Below, in pieces: positions 50,339-60,275 of a stretch of DNA of 64,000 bases. Where the stretch lies: positions 7,926 to 71,925 of the forward strand of contig NZ_NPDL01000012.1 of the NCBI RefSeq assembly GCF_002811475.1, in the 5' to 3' direction. The stretch is from Leptospira hartskeerlii. Its GTDB lineage: Bacteria > Spirochaetota > Leptospiria > Leptospirales > Leptospiraceae. Position 1 is the first letter of the stretch. The number at the start of each line of letters is the position of its first letter. Both the position numbers and the translations under genes were made by a program. The notes beneath the pieces are model-generated. The model saw only the letters and a program-made list of their open reading frames with translations, searched no databases and was not told where the DNA came from.

Positions 50339-50814
50339 TTTTTGTCCAACGCCTTGATATCTCCGAGTATCTCATCCACGTGACCCTTCACGCTGACTTT
50401 CGGATAAACTTTCAAAATTTTTAGATCTGTTCCGATCAGGAAGGTGGTTCTGAGAATTCCCATAAATTCTCTTCCCATAAACTTTTTCAACTGCCAGACT
50501 CCGTATGCCTCGCAGATACTTCCGTCCTCGTCAGAGAGAAGAGTAAAATTGAGTTCTTGCTTTTCGATAAATTTTTGGTGGGATTTAACCGAATCCTTAG
50601 AGACACCGACTACGTTGTAGCCTTCTTTTTTCAACCTTGCGAAATTATCCCTAAAATCGCAGGCCTCAGTAGTGCAACCTGGGGTTTGGTCCTTAGGATA
50701 AAAATATAATACTAAACCTTTTTTTCCGGCCAGATCCTTGAGAGAGATCTTTTCCCCGTCTTGGTTCAGGGTCGTAAAACTGGGGGCCTTGGACCCCGCT
50801 TTTAAAGTACTCAT
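50335..50814 (-). CDS. bcp: Thioredoxin-dependent peroxiredoxin (BCP/PrxQ)
   Basis: A 159-residue peroxiredoxin with the TPGCTTEAC motif, giving peroxidatic and resolving Cys five residues apart (atypical 2-Cys PrxQ). It reduces hydroperoxides with thioredoxin. First gene of the pair with pepA. Confidence 0.95.
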   Translation of the reverse strand: MSTLKAGSKAPSFTTLNQDGEKISLKDLAGKKGLVLYFYPKDQTPGCTTEACDFRDNFARLKKEGYNVVGVSKDSVKSHQKFIEKQELNFTLLSDEDGSICEAYGVWQLKKFMGREFMGILRTTFLIGTDLKILKVYPKVSVKGHVDEILGDIKALDKK

Positions 50815-50937
50815 ACAAAGACAAATGATGGGGAACTAAGGCTACTATACAAGATTTTTTGTTTCGTTTCCGTTTTAGAGAGGGAAGAAGAAGGTAAAAA
50901 GCCTTGCGAAATCGTAAAACCTGACGATAGTAAAAGT

Positions 50938-51312
50938 ATGGATCCTAAAGAAAGAATGGAACTGATCCGGCAGGGAAATCAGGCCTTCAACGAAGGTGAT
51001 ATCCGGAAGGCCAGGGAATGTTTTCTGAAAACGGAATACAAGGACGGGCTCATTCGTTTAGGAGACCATTTCATGTTCGAGAAAAAACTTCCGATCCTCG
51101 CTTACGGTTATTATAAAAAAGCGGGTTATCAGAGAAGGATAGACGAAATTTTCCAAAGAATGTTATGGGCGCTTTCCCAATGGATCGGACCGGATAAGTT
51201 TAAAAATCCCGAACCGGAAAGAAAGGCTCCGGATCCCGAGGATTTTGTGGTTCATCCGATCTTAAGACAAACCGCCTTGGATATACTCAAAAAAAACGGA
51301 ATGTCTATTTAA
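50938..51312 (+). CDS. Small TPR-like hypothetical protein
   Basis: A 124-residue helical protein. Residues 1-60 (LIRQGNQAFNEGDIRKARECFLKT, then a second helix pair) look like one tetratricopeptide-like repeat and a half. The C-terminal part is Pro/charged and helical. No function is proposed; TPR-like repeats usually mediate protein contacts. Confidence 0.65.
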   Translation: MDPKERMELIRQGNQAFNEGDIRKARECFLKTEYKDGLIRLGDHFMFEKKLPILAYGYYKKAGYQRRIDEIFQRMLWALSQWIGPDKFKNPEPERKAPDPEDFVVHPILRQTALDILKKNGMSI

Positions 51313-51332
51313 GACTGATCCATTCGTAACGA

Positions 51333-52157
51333 TCAGCTTCTTCCTTTGAAATTTTCCATTGTTCCATAGACCCCGAAAATTTTATCCGCAATCCAATCAA
51401 AGATCGAAATCGGAAGTATTCCTCTGAGTGCGTTGGAAAGGTAAATTGTCCAAGGTAGAAGCAGCCTAGGTTTTCCTTCTTTCATAGCATTCCAAACTTT
51501 CGAAGTTACGTATTCAGGAGAAAGTATCGGAGTGAACAACATTCCTTTGACGCCCTCAAACATTCCTGTGGAAATATAGGCAGGATTTACTGTCGTTACT
51601 TTTATATGTCCGAAACCGGATTGGAGTAATTCCAATCGTAGGGAGTCGCTCCAGCCAGTCTCTGCCCACTTTGAGGCGCAATATACGCTCATTTTGGGAT
51701 TCGAGATCAAACCCGCAGCAGAGGAAATATTTACGATCCTAAATTCTCCGGATCTGTCGGATATCATTTTAGGAAGTAGGAATCGAGTTAAATACATTGG
51801 ACCTAACACGTTAACCGCCATTGTTTCTTCTATATCGGATTTAGGGTCGTGTTCCCAGAAATACTTTCCTCTCACGATGCCTGCGTTATTTATGATTATA
51901 TCGATGCCGCCTAGTTGGGACTCGATCTTGACTGCGGCCTTTTTGATCTTTTCACGATCAGAAACATCCACAACTTCCGTAAAAATTTTCGTAGTATCCG
52001 ATTTTAATTCCTTTTCGGTAAGACGCAAGGCTTCGGAATTTACGTCCCAGAGAACTAATGCGGACGCCTTTTCTTGAACGGAAAGTTCAGCGTAAATTTT
52101 CCCCATTCCCATCGCGGCGCCGGTGATTAATATTCTCTTTCCTTTTACGGTTTTCAT
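51333..52157 (-). CDS. Short-chain dehydrogenase/reductase
   Basis: A 274-residue SDR: TGAAMGMG (cofactor loop), NNAG, NISSAAG with the catalytic Ser, and YCASK with Tyr and Lys. The C-terminal part has a hydrophobic stretch, and the substrate loop suggests a lipophilic substrate. Which ketone or alcohol is used is unknown. Confidence 0.92.
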   Translation of the reverse strand: MKTVKGKRILITGAAMGMGKIYAELSVQEKASALVLWDVNSEALRLTEKELKSDTTKIFTEVVDVSDREKIKKAAVKIESQLGGIDIIINNAGIVRGKYFWEHDPKSDIEETMAVNVLGPMYLTRFLLPKMISDRSGEFRIVNISSAAGLISNPKMSVYCASKWAETGWSDSLRLELLQSGFGHIKVTTVNPAYISTGMFEGVKGMLFTPILSPEYVTSKVWNAMKEGKPRLLLPWTIYLSNALRGILPISIFDWIADKIFGVYGTMENFKGRS

Positions 52158-52338
52158 ATTATCTCCTTGGAAATCGTAAGTCTATAATGAATCGGCCTTT
52201 ACCGATTCGTTTCGTCTTTACATTTTAAGAATATGGTATCTGAGAAATATCAACGATTATTAATATTTTCGAGCAGATTCGAATCATTGACAAAACAGTA
52301 TTTGAGGTTCTTTCTTCGATACAGTGGTAGGTAGATTT

Positions 52339-52587
52339 ATGAATTGGTCAATTCTTCCGTTTTTTATAATACTGTTTGGCGTTTCGGTTTACGCACAGGG
52401 AGGGGGTTCAGGCAAGTCTAGAATGGGTGGGCCAGGAAGTCCTTGTTTTGAAGATAGACAAAAATACTGCAGCGATATTCCGAAAGGGCAGGGAAGGATC
52501 AGAGACTGTTTGATGGAAAACTCGGAGAAACTATCCCCGGAATGTAAGGAACATCTGAATAAAAGATGGGGACAGAAAAAGTCCTAA
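52339..52587 (+). CDS. Small secreted Cys-rich (GLG1-repeat-like) protein
   Basis: An 82-residue exported protein with signal peptide to VYAQ and one repeat with four Cys (PCFEDRQKYC, then RDCLMEN, ELSPEC-like) resembling the cysteine-rich GLG1 repeat. Start taken at 52339 rather than a GTG at 52324. Role unknown; probably periplasmic. Confidence 0.7.
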   Translation: MNWSILPFFIILFGVSVYAQGGGSGKSRMGGPGSPCFEDRQKYCSDIPKGQGRIRDCLMENSEKLSPECKEHLNKRWGQKKS

Positions 52588-52656
52588 ATTAATACGAATA
52601 GAGGAGAAAAAGGCGAATCAAATTACTTTCCTTTCGGAAAGAATTCTTCTATCTCA

Positions 52657-52698
52657 TTTCGGAGGATTCGAGATCTTGTCGTTAGAATCCTTCCGAAA
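52657..52698 (+). promoter_or_regulatory. Leader hairpin ending at the GH18 start codon
   Basis: TTTCGGAGGATTC (52657-52669) pairs with GAATCCTTCCGAAA (52685-52698) with one bulged base. The 3' arm includes the A of the ATG, and the GGAGG is paired in the 5' arm. A partly similar TTTCGGAAAGAATTC lies at 52632-52646 and could compete for the same arm. Suggests structure-controlled translation. Confidence 0.4.
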
Positions 52699-53960
52699 TG
52701 CTCTCTAATAAAATCATATATCCATTACTTCTCTCCTTAATTTCTATGATCCTTCCTACATGTTTTTTCTCCGGAAACGATAGGAAGAATGATCCAAGTG
52801 CCCAAACGCCTCCTCCGGTCGAAAGACTTTATGCATCTACTTGGTCCCAAGATTTCTATGCAATGATGAAGTATGTTCATCTTTACGATGAGATCCATCC
52901 ATTTCTTTATAATTTGGAAGGTGGACGTAGTAACACTGGCCGAATACTTTCCGTTTGGAAGAAGGATGAGATAGACGAAAGGATCCGTTGGCTAAGGCTA
53001 ATGTCTCCACGAACATTGATCATTCCGACAATTTTTCGCTGGGAAAATGATTTCGAAAAAGTTTCTGACGTGATCGGTTTGAATGGAAATACCAAGGTTA
53101 GAGATCTTCATATCCAAAATATACTCAAAGAAATAGATACATACGGATACGATGGAATAGACATAGATTACGAAGGAATGACTTGCGAAAAGAAGGAGGT
53201 ATTTCAAGAATTTTTAATACTTCTAAGAGACGAACTCCATAAGAAAGGGAAAATCCTATCGGTAGCCATTCACCCTAAGACTGTCGCAGAAAAACCTTCA
53301 GTCTATCCTTGTAAAGGTTTGAAGTCTCCCATCCAAGTGGATTTTTACGAAGCGTACAGAGGACAGTTAACTCATGATTATGAGTTTTTGGGAAAAGTTG
53401 CAGACAAAGTCAAAATTATGGCTTACGAACTTCATCCGCGCAAGCAAGGTTTTCCCGGACCAGGACCTCAAGCTCCTGATTGGTGGATCGATAAAATTTT
53501 AGAATATGCAGTTGCTCGTATCCCTAACGAAAAACTTTATATGGCGATCCCAACTTACGGATATGATTGGGCATTACATTGCCAAGCCGAAACAAAATCA
53601 GTATATTACTCCAGAGCAAAATGGATTCGGGAAAGAATGGCTCCCAGGAAAGAGGAGCCTACAGACGTATTAGAAATTTTTAAAACACAGCCCAAGGCCG
53701 CAGATTGGACCTATCTTAGGCCTTACTTATACAGGCACCAAGGTCATGTGTATTCAGATCCTTCTCTCTGGTATAGAATGGGCGGTTGCGATCGAGTTGC
53801 ATTTTATATGAATAGAAGCGCATTTGAGAAGAAAATGAAAATATTGGATAAATATAAGATCCGAGGATTTTCCTTCTGGCAATTAATTGAGGATAACGAT
53901 CCTGAGATCCATAAATATCTGGAAGAAAAATTAGGACCTGAATTTTCGGAAGTACATTAA
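52698..53960 (+). CDS. GH18-like glycosidase lipoprotein
   Basis: A 420-residue exported protein with lipobox-like ILPTC. The catalytic signature DGIDIDYE is complete, with Glu159 as acid. It resembles the YaaH/chitinase-like branch of family 18. It could cut chitin or other N-acetylglucosamine polymers, or peptidoglycan. No ribosome site precedes the ATG in open form; see leader hairpin. Confidence 0.85.
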   Translation: MLSNKIIYPLLLSLISMILPTCFFSGNDRKNDPSAQTPPPVERLYASTWSQDFYAMMKYVHLYDEIHPFLYNLEGGRSNTGRILSVWKKDEIDERIRWLRLMSPRTLIIPTIFRWENDFEKVSDVIGLNGNTKVRDLHIQNILKEIDTYGYDGIDIDYEGMTCEKKEVFQEFLILLRDELHKKGKILSVAIHPKTVAEKPSVYPCKGLKSPIQVDFYEAYRGQLTHDYEFLGKVADKVKIMAYELHPRKQGFPGPGPQAPDWWIDKILEYAVARIPNEKLYMAIPTYGYDWALHCQAETKSVYYSRAKWIRERMAPRKEEPTDVLEIFKTQPKAADWTYLRPYLYRHQGHVYSDPSLWYRMGGCDRVAFYMNRSAFEKKMKILDKYKIRGFSFWQLIEDNDPEIHKYLEEKLGPEFSEVH

Positions 53961-55129
53961 GAATCTTTCATAATGCTTCCGGAGATGATCAATTTCTGGA
54001 TCTCACTTGTTCCTCCGCCTATCTCTCCCAATCGAGTGTCTCTGTATAAACGAGAAACTTTGTACTCGTCCATATAACCTGCTCCTCCGTGGATCTGGAC
54101 CGCGAGATTTGTAACCTCTCTCGCTGCGGTGGTCGCGAATAATTTACATGCGGCGCATTTTCCGGAAAGACTCATACTTGGTTTGCCTTCCGATTCTATT
54201 TTTTCCATTTCCCAGGCAATATTGTAAGTAAGCCACTTTGCCGCCTCATACTTGGAATAAATTTCCGCGAGCATGAATGCAACTCCTTGGTGTTGGTAAA
54301 TAGATTTGCCGAAACTTTTGCGGGAGGCTGAAAAGGATTTAGACTCATCTAAACAAGCCTTCATAACCCCCAAGGAATAAGCAGCCAAAGAAAGTCTTTC
54401 TGCATTGAAAGTCTGCATGGTTTGTCTAAAACCTTTTCCTAATTTACCTAAAATATTTTCTTCAGGAACTTCCACATCCTCGAAAAATAATGCTCCGGTA
54501 GGAGAGGCTTTCAATCCCATCTTGTCCATTGCGGCTGACCTGGAGATCCCTTTCGAATTCAGATCTACAATGAAATGAGTGAGGCCTTTTTCTTTTCCGG
54601 TTTCGTCTTGGGTCCTGGCGAGAACCAGACAATAGTTCGCATTAGGCGCATTCGTAATATATGTTTTTTGACCGGAGAGAAGATAACGTTCCTTCCCTGA
54701 TTTTTTAGCGAGAGAAGAAAGTCCTGAAACGTCGGAACCTCCGTCAGGCTCGGTTACACCCAAGGAGCCGATTGTCTTACCCGTAATAATATCAGGCAGA
54801 TATTTTTTCTTCTGCTCCTGGGTTCCGAAATGTTTGATAGGAAGCCCGAATAAGCCAGCGGATGCCCCTGCGCTGAAAAAAGTAGAACCACAATATTCCG
54901 AAACGATTTCCATTGCCAGGGTGCTCAAAAAAACTCCTGCTCCCTGTCCGCCGAATTCTTCCTCGTGTAAAAGACCTAAATAGCCTGCTTCTCCCAGTTT
55001 GAGATAATGAGATCTGGGAAGTTCTTTCGTTTTATCAGCTTCTTCCGCGAAAGGATGGATTTCCTTTTTGCAAAAATTGCGAAACGATTCTGTGAACTCT
55101 TGTTCATCTGTGCTTAGGCTAAAATCCAT
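53957..55129 (-). CDS. Acyl-CoA dehydrogenase
   Basis: A 390-residue FAD enzyme. YITNAPNA- and [12 protein letters not shown] FAD/substrate segments are present, and the C-terminus has [16 protein letters not shown]. The Glu common in the 'Y-E-G-T' motif is Gly here; the Glu in FNAERLSLA is in the place used by isovaleryl-CoA dehydrogenase. A branched-chain or long-chain substrate is therefore plausible. Start at 55129 has a GAGGG site. Confidence 0.92.
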   Translation of the reverse strand: MDFSLSTDEQEFTESFRNFCKKEIHPFAEEADKTKELPRSHYLKLGEAGYLGLLHEEEFGGQGAGVFLSTLAMEIVSEYCGSTFFSAGASAGLFGLPIKHFGTQEQKKKYLPDIITGKTIGSLGVTEPDGGSDVSGLSSLAKKSGKERYLLSGQKTYITNAPNANYCLVLARTQDETGKEKGLTHFIVDLNSKGISRSAAMDKMGLKASPTGALFFEDVEVPEENILGKLGKGFRQTMQTFNAERLSLAAYSLGVMKACLDESKSFSASRKSFGKSIYQHQGVAFMLAEIYSKYEAAKWLTYNIAWEMEKIESEGKPSMSLSGKCAACKLFATTAAREVTNLAVQIHGGAGYMDEYKVSRLYRDTRLGEIGGGTSEIQKLIISGSIMKDS

Positions 55130-55271
55130 TTTTGATCCCTCGAATCCTGCTAAACTTGAAGAAAGATACACGAAGGCAAGTAGAATTCCCTGTATCCGAA
55201 TATTGTTCGTTAGGAAAGCGAATTAAATACGGATTTTAGTTAAAGCCGATATATTCTAAAAATTTAAAATA

Positions 55272-56066
55272 CTATTTTCCTTTGAAAACGGCGGTTCTTT
55301 TCTCTAATAAGGAACGGATCCCTTCTTGACCGTCTTCCGATTTTAAGCAATCGGTCACCAAAGGGACTAGATCGTCTATTGCTTCTAAATCTCCAACTTC
55401 TATTGCTTTTCTTGCGTTCGTTAAGACCGCATCTATCGCCTTTGGGGCCTGGGCGGAAATTCTTTCAGCAAGTTCGATTGCTCTTGTTAATAATTCTTTT
55501 TTAGGTAAAATTTCTTGCACGATTCCGATTCGATATGCTTCCGAAACATCGAAAGTATCTCCCGTTAGGATATATTTCATTGCATTTCCCCAACCCGAAG
55601 TTCTTACAAATCGGATGGTTGCTCCGCCGAAAGGCAAGATCCCTCTTTGCACTTCCATTTGAGCGAACACAGTTTTTTCTGCGGCAAGTGCGATGTCGGA
55701 AGCAAGCATTAATTCGATCCCTAAAGTTAGGCAAAACCCATGGACTGCCGTAATCAAAGGTTTTTTCCGAACTCTATCTGTTCCTCCCGTATCCCAAGGA
55801 TTGATATTTCCTTTTTTGAAAAAATTTCTACCTTGCTCAAGGATCGATTTTGCAACATCTTCCAGTTCTAAACCGAAAGTGAAATGAAGGCCGTTCGCAT
55901 ATAGAACTGCACATCTGGAATTTGGATCATCTTCGTAAACAGTGAGAGCATCGCTTAGCTCCATGATCATTTGTGTATTCATTGCATTTCTGGCATCTGG
56001 ACGATTGAGTGCGATACAAAACACAGGACCCTTCTTTTCGATCTGGATATAAGTATAAGATTTCAT
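55272..56066 (-). CDS. Enoyl-CoA hydratase/isomerase family protein
   Basis: A 264-residue crotonase-fold enzyme. Both catalytic Glu positions are present (GIELMLASDI and FAQMEVQRGI), with an oxyanion segment NGLHFTFGLEL. It hydrates or isomerises enoyl-CoA in beta-oxidation, with the neighbouring dehydrogenase. Start taken at 56066 with GGAG upstream. Confidence 0.9.
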   Translation of the reverse strand: MKSYTYIQIEKKGPVFCIALNRPDARNAMNTQMIMELSDALTVYEDDPNSRCAVLYANGLHFTFGLELEDVAKSILEQGRNFFKKGNINPWDTGGTDRVRKKPLITAVHGFCLTLGIELMLASDIALAAEKTVFAQMEVQRGILPFGGATIRFVRTSGWGNAMKYILTGDTFDVSEAYRIGIVQEILPKKELLTRAIELAERISAQAPKAIDAVLTNARKAIEVGDLEAIDDLVPLVTDCLKSEDGQEGIRSLLEKRTAVFKGK

Positions 56067-56245
56067 AAAATCTCCACGGGTGGATAGACCACATAGTCTA
56101 CTCATTATATCCTATGTCTTTTGTTTTTCTAAATTTGATGTCAAACTTTTTGCATTTTAATAAGATCTAATTTCGTTTCCCAACTAAAGCCATCTGAGCC
56201 ATACAGAAGGTTGACAACCCAGAAAGATGATAGATAAAGCCTTTG

Positions 56246-57370
56246 ATGCCTAATATTCCGATTCCATTTCCGGATTCTCCGATTTTCTGGATTTTAGTTT
56301 CTTTTACGATCTTCGGAACGTATCTCGGAGCCTTATTATGTATAGGGCAGAATATTTTAGAAAGAAAAACCGCTCTCAATCGTTTGCTTTCTTTGTTGTT
56401 TGTGTGCTTGGGTTTGTTACAAGGCACCTGTTTATTTTATGTGTTCGGACTTTCTTCTTCTTTTCCTCGGCTCGTACTTCTACATATTCCCGTTTTGGGT
56501 TCCATAGGTCCGATCCTTTACGGCATCCATAAGATCATTCAAAATTCGGAATTCGAAAAATTTACATTGGGCTTAAGTCCTAAACATTCTATTCTACCAG
56601 CCATCATCTGGATTTTGTATTTTCTGAGTTATATGCCGGATTCGGATACGATTAGGGAAGGAATACGAATATTCTCCGAAACAAGAAGCATATTCGATCT
56701 AGTTTTTATGATCCCGCTACTTATACTCGCTGCATACATTGCGGGATTATTGAGAGGGAGCAGAATATTATTTAAACCGAATGTTCTGAGAGAAGAATGG
56801 ACCGCAAGAGTTCTACTTTATATTATTCTCGCCACAATCGCAAACCATTCAGTGGGTGCATTTTTTCTAATGGATAAGGATCCACTCTTTCTATTGGTCA
56901 GCGCCTCTATGATGGCATTAAGTCTTTGTGTTTCTTATTTGATTGGCAGAAGATACCCTGCTTATTTCCAAAACTTGCAAGAAGTAGCAAGAGTCACTTT
57001 CCAAAAATATTCCCGCTCCTTACTCCAAGGCATGGATATCGCCACACTCAGGGAAAATTTGCTAAAAGCGATGGAAGTCGAAAAACTATACAAAGACGAA
57101 GACTTGAGTTTGGCAAATCTTGCGGATGAGTTAGGACTTTCTTCTCACCAACTTTCCGAATTGATCAACCAAGAAATGGGCAAAAATTTTTCCGCATTTG
57201 TAAACGAGTATAGGATCCGCGAGGCTTGCGAACTACTCTCCAAAAATAAGGATTCTTCTATCCTGGATATCGCCTATGAGGTTGGATTTAGGAGCAAAAC
57301 TTCCTTCCATAGGGCATTTCAGAAGGAGGTTGGAGTTCCTCCATCCGAATTTAGAGAGAAAAATTCATAA
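56246..57370 (+). CDS. AraC-type regulator with membrane sensor
   Basis: A 374-residue protein: about seven N-terminal membrane helices (1-235), a linker, and an AraC DNA-binding domain at the C-terminus (SLANLADELGLSSHQLSELINQE and the second helix-turn-helix ILDIAYEVGFRSKTSFHRAF). It may regulate the desaturase and acyltransferase genes downstream in response to a membrane or lipid signal. The upstream TTG was not used. Confidence 0.88.
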   Translation: MPNIPIPFPDSPIFWILVSFTIFGTYLGALLCIGQNILERKTALNRLLSLLFVCLGLLQGTCLFYVFGLSSSFPRLVLLHIPVLGSIGPILYGIHKIIQNSEFEKFTLGLSPKHSILPAIIWILYFLSYMPDSDTIREGIRIFSETRSIFDLVFMIPLLILAAYIAGLLRGSRILFKPNVLREEWTARVLLYIILATIANHSVGAFFLMDKDPLFLLVSASMMALSLCVSYLIGRRYPAYFQNLQEVARVTFQKYSRSLLQGMDIATLRENLLKAMEVEKLYKDEDLSLANLADELGLSSHQLSELINQEMGKNFSAFVNEYRIREACELLSKNKDSSILDIAYEVGFRSKTSFHRAFQKEVGVPPSEFREKNS

Positions 57371-57484
57371 GTAACGGTCCCATCCTATCAATTGAAACCG
57401 ATTCTGCGGTTTCGGTTTATAGAATGGAACGACGGATCTGAGATCCTGGATATAATTCCATTCATCAGTTATGTCGGAGTGGAT

Positions 57485-58552
57485 ATGAGTTCCTTTGTCC
57501 TTGAGCGAAAAAACATTTCGGATCGATTTACCGAAAAAGAAAAAACAAAACGTATTATCAAATGGATCCGTCGTTCGGATTCTAAACTTAGAAAACGTTT
57601 CTCTTTTTTAAAATACCAAAACGCAATCGGATTCGGGATCACTATGGGGTCCGCTTTCGGAATGATCTTACTCGGAAGTTTGTACGTAATGGATGTCATT
57701 CCATTCTGGGCTTGTATTATCGGGAATGGGATCTTGGCATCTTTTCTTCATGAGATGGAGCACGACTTGATCCATAGTATCTATTTTAAAGAAAATCCTA
57801 AGATGCAAAATTTTCTATTCTGGATGGTTTGGTTATTCCGTGCGAATACAGTCAATCCTTGGTTCAGAAAAGAGATCCACCTTCTCCACCATAAACTTTC
57901 TGGAAACATAGAAGATATAGAAGAAAGATTTATTAGCAATGGAATGCCATGGGGGATCAGGCGAATACTTGTGATGATAGATCCGATTATGGCAGTGGTC
58001 CTGCAGGGGCCGAAGATCAGAAAAGATGCGATCCGTTATCTTGCAAAAATAAAAGCGAAGCCGATCAAGGGACCTTATCGTTTAATGTATCTTCTTCTTT
58101 GGTATTTATTCTTGATCTGGGGATCAATTTCTTTGATCAATTGGGCATTGGGAAGTCCTATGCAAGAAACTGGAGTTACAGCATATATTCATAATTTATT
58201 AAATACCGCCGCGGTGGTGTATTTGATCCCCTGTTGGCTAAGACAATCTGCCATACAAATTGTTTCATCTAATATGCATTATTACGGAGACGTGAAGAGT
58301 TTATACCAGCAGACCCAAGTGTTGGATTCATGGTGGGTATTACCTTTACATTTGTTCTGTTTCAATTTCGGAGCCACTCACGGGATCCATCATTTTGTAG
58401 TAACACAACCATTTTATCTACGACAAGCAGTCGCATCTAAAGTAAAACCGTTCTTAAAAAAATATGGAATTCGTTTTAACGACTTTGAAAGTATGACAAG
58501 GGCGAATCGTTACCAAAAAGAAGAAATGGATGGTATTGCGATTCCGGCCTAG
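57485..58552 (+). CDS. Membrane fatty acid desaturase
   Basis: A 355-residue di-iron desaturase with several hydrophobic helices and three His boxes: HEMEHDLIH (His89, 93, 97), HLLHH (His132, 135, 136) and HGIHH (His299, 302, 303). Start chosen at 57485 (GGAG upstream); a TTG at 57392 would add an untypical N-terminus. It inserts a double bond in an acyl chain of a lipid or CoA thioester. Confidence 0.88.
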   Translation: MSSFVLERKNISDRFTEKEKTKRIIKWIRRSDSKLRKRFSFLKYQNAIGFGITMGSAFGMILLGSLYVMDVIPFWACIIGNGILASFLHEMEHDLIHSIYFKENPKMQNFLFWMVWLFRANTVNPWFRKEIHLLHHKLSGNIEDIEERFISNGMPWGIRRILVMIDPIMAVVLQGPKIRKDAIRYLAKIKAKPIKGPYRLMYLLLWYLFLIWGSISLINWALGSPMQETGVTAYIHNLLNTAAVVYLIPCWLRQSAIQIVSSNMHYYGDVKSLYQQTQVLDSWWVLPLHLFCFNFGATHGIHHFVVTQPFYLRQAVASKVKPFLKKYGIRFNDFESMTRANRYQKEEMDGIAIPA

Positions 58553-58573
58553 TACGTTAAAGTCGGAAATGGC

Positions 58574-59851
58574 ATGCAAAATTTAAAAGAATCTGAAAGA
58601 CCCCAAGGTCAATTCATTCGATCCTTAGACCAAGCGGAGGCAAATTTCTGGCTTTATGACCGTGCCTCCTCAATGAACTTCTGCGTGATGGCAGAGGGTG
58701 AGGGTTCCTTCTCGGAAGAGAGTTTACGAAAAGCACTGGACCTTATTCAAAACAAACATGCGTTAGCTAAGGTTCAGATCTTAAAACAAGCCGGACAAGA
58801 TTCTCATTTATACTTTGCAACCTCGGATAGAAAAATTCCGATCCAAAAGGATTTTTATTCTCCCGATTGGAAATCCAAATTAGCTAAGGAGACAATTCGA
58901 CTTTTTGAATTGGGAGATTCTCCTTTAATCAGGACTATATTTTATACTTCCGGAAATTCTAAATTTGCGATCGGAGTTATCTTTCATCATAGTATTGGAG
59001 ACGGAAGATCAGGTTGTAGATTTCTCTTAGATGTACTTAGAGCAAGTACAGGAGAAGCTGATGAAATTGAAGAAGATTCAGAATATTCTTCCTTAATGGA
59101 ATTATATCCTGCAGAAGAATTGTATAAGGGTGGACCCAAACCTGAAAAGCCTTTAACGATCCCTCAATTCTCTCGCAAAAAAGAAGAACAAGATCCTGAG
59201 ATTATCAGTTTTTATTTGGAAGAAGAAGATGTTGAATCGCTATTAAAAACTTCTAAACAAAAAAAAATCTCCTTTCACGGGATCTTAGGTGCAGCTCAGG
59301 TAACAGCTCTTTCGGATTTTTTTGACAGGGAACAAGAAGGAGTATTGTATCTTTCTACACCGGCGGATCTGAGACCTCACCTGAGTCATCCAGTGCCGGA
59401 TTCCGCACTCGGACTTTATATTTCCTTATTCACCACTCCTGTGAATATTCGAGATCCTTTCGATATGAAAGCAAAAGCGATCATGAATGACGTAAGGGCT
59501 CGTATCGGAAGAAGAGAAGGCAGAGCGTTTTACGAACTACTTCCTCCTTCCGAACAATTTTTGGAAAAAGAAGATGGGCTAAAACTTTTCCAATTGTTAA
59601 TGAGTCGAAATCCTCAATCTAGTTTATTGAGTAATGTAGGGATCATTCCTGTTTTAGCTTCAGATGAAATAAAAGTAAAAGAACTTTCTTTTACGGTCCA
59701 TCCGGCTTTGACCCAAACAGTTTTTACGACGGTGACAACCTATGAAAATAGAATGGCTATCAATATAAATTACGATAAGAATCGTTGGAAAGAAGAGGAT
59801 ATCTCTCAATTCGCATATTCTTTCCGGAAGAATATACTTTCTAATTCCTGA
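58574..59851 (+). CDS. Condensation-domain / PapA-like acyltransferase
   Basis: A 425-residue CAT-superfamily enzyme with HHSIGDG (His138, His139, Asp143), the HHxxxDG motif. It probably transfers an acyl group to an alcohol or amine. It lies 21 bp after the desaturase. No NRPS or PKS genes are near, so a lipid or surface glycolipid acceptor is most likely. Confidence 0.8.
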   Translation: MQNLKESERPQGQFIRSLDQAEANFWLYDRASSMNFCVMAEGEGSFSEESLRKALDLIQNKHALAKVQILKQAGQDSHLYFATSDRKIPIQKDFYSPDWKSKLAKETIRLFELGDSPLIRTIFYTSGNSKFAIGVIFHHSIGDGRSGCRFLLDVLRASTGEADEIEEDSEYSSLMELYPAEELYKGGPKPEKPLTIPQFSRKKEEQDPEIISFYLEEEDVESLLKTSKQKKISFHGILGAAQVTALSDFFDREQEGVLYLSTPADLRPHLSHPVPDSALGLYISLFTTPVNIRDPFDMKAKAIMNDVRARIGRREGRAFYELLPPSEQFLEKEDGLKLFQLLMSRNPQSSLLSNVGIIPVLASDEIKVKELSFTVHPALTQTVFTTVTTYENRMAININYDKNRWKEEDISQFAYSFRKNILSNS

Positions 59852-59858
59852 GTGTGCC

Positions 59859-60266
59859 TCAAAAAGGAAGGATCCTTTTTCTGTTTATAAAAACTCTTCT
59901 GCCAAGGATCCAGCCACAGATCAAGATTACGCAGCCAAAATAAGAGATCAAGTTTGGAATTAAAAGAATCTTCACTTCTGCGAGGACTGGAACCTGCATC
60001 GTTAAGCCTGCAAGCATTAGGATAGTATGGATTTCTGCAACTCTTGCTTTTTTCTCATCTAAATATTTACCTAAACCTCCTCCAGTGATAAAGGCAAGAA
60101 CTCCGAAAACGGCTCCAGCTCTTCCGATAGTGGCAGAAAAATATTCAAAATTTTGAATATCAGGAAATTGGAATAGAATGACAAACGGACGAGAAAAAAG
60201 AAAACTTAAGGAAACGATCCCCAAATATCTATGAAGCCTAAGTTTGTTTTTAGGGGAAAGTTCCAA
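59859..60266 (-). CDS. Four-helix membrane protein of unknown function
   Basis: A 135-residue protein with four hydrophobic helices and a charged middle loop (GGGLGKYLDEKKARVAEIH). No family recognised. It follows the permease by 9 bp in the same direction and converges with the acyltransferase. Confidence 0.6.
   Translation of the reverse strand: MELSPKNKLRLHRYLGIVSLSFLFSRPFVILFQFPDIQNFEYFSATIGRAGAVFGVLAFITGGGLGKYLDEKKARVAEIHTILMLAGLTMQVPVLAEVKILLIPNLISYFGCVILICGWILGRRVFINRKRILPF
59861..59880. terminator. Bidirectional terminator
   Basis: AAAAAGGA (59861-59868) pairs with TCCTTTTT (59873-59880), A-tract on one side and T-tract on the other, between convergent genes. Confidence 0.65.
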
Positions 60267-60275
60267 GGCAGAAAC

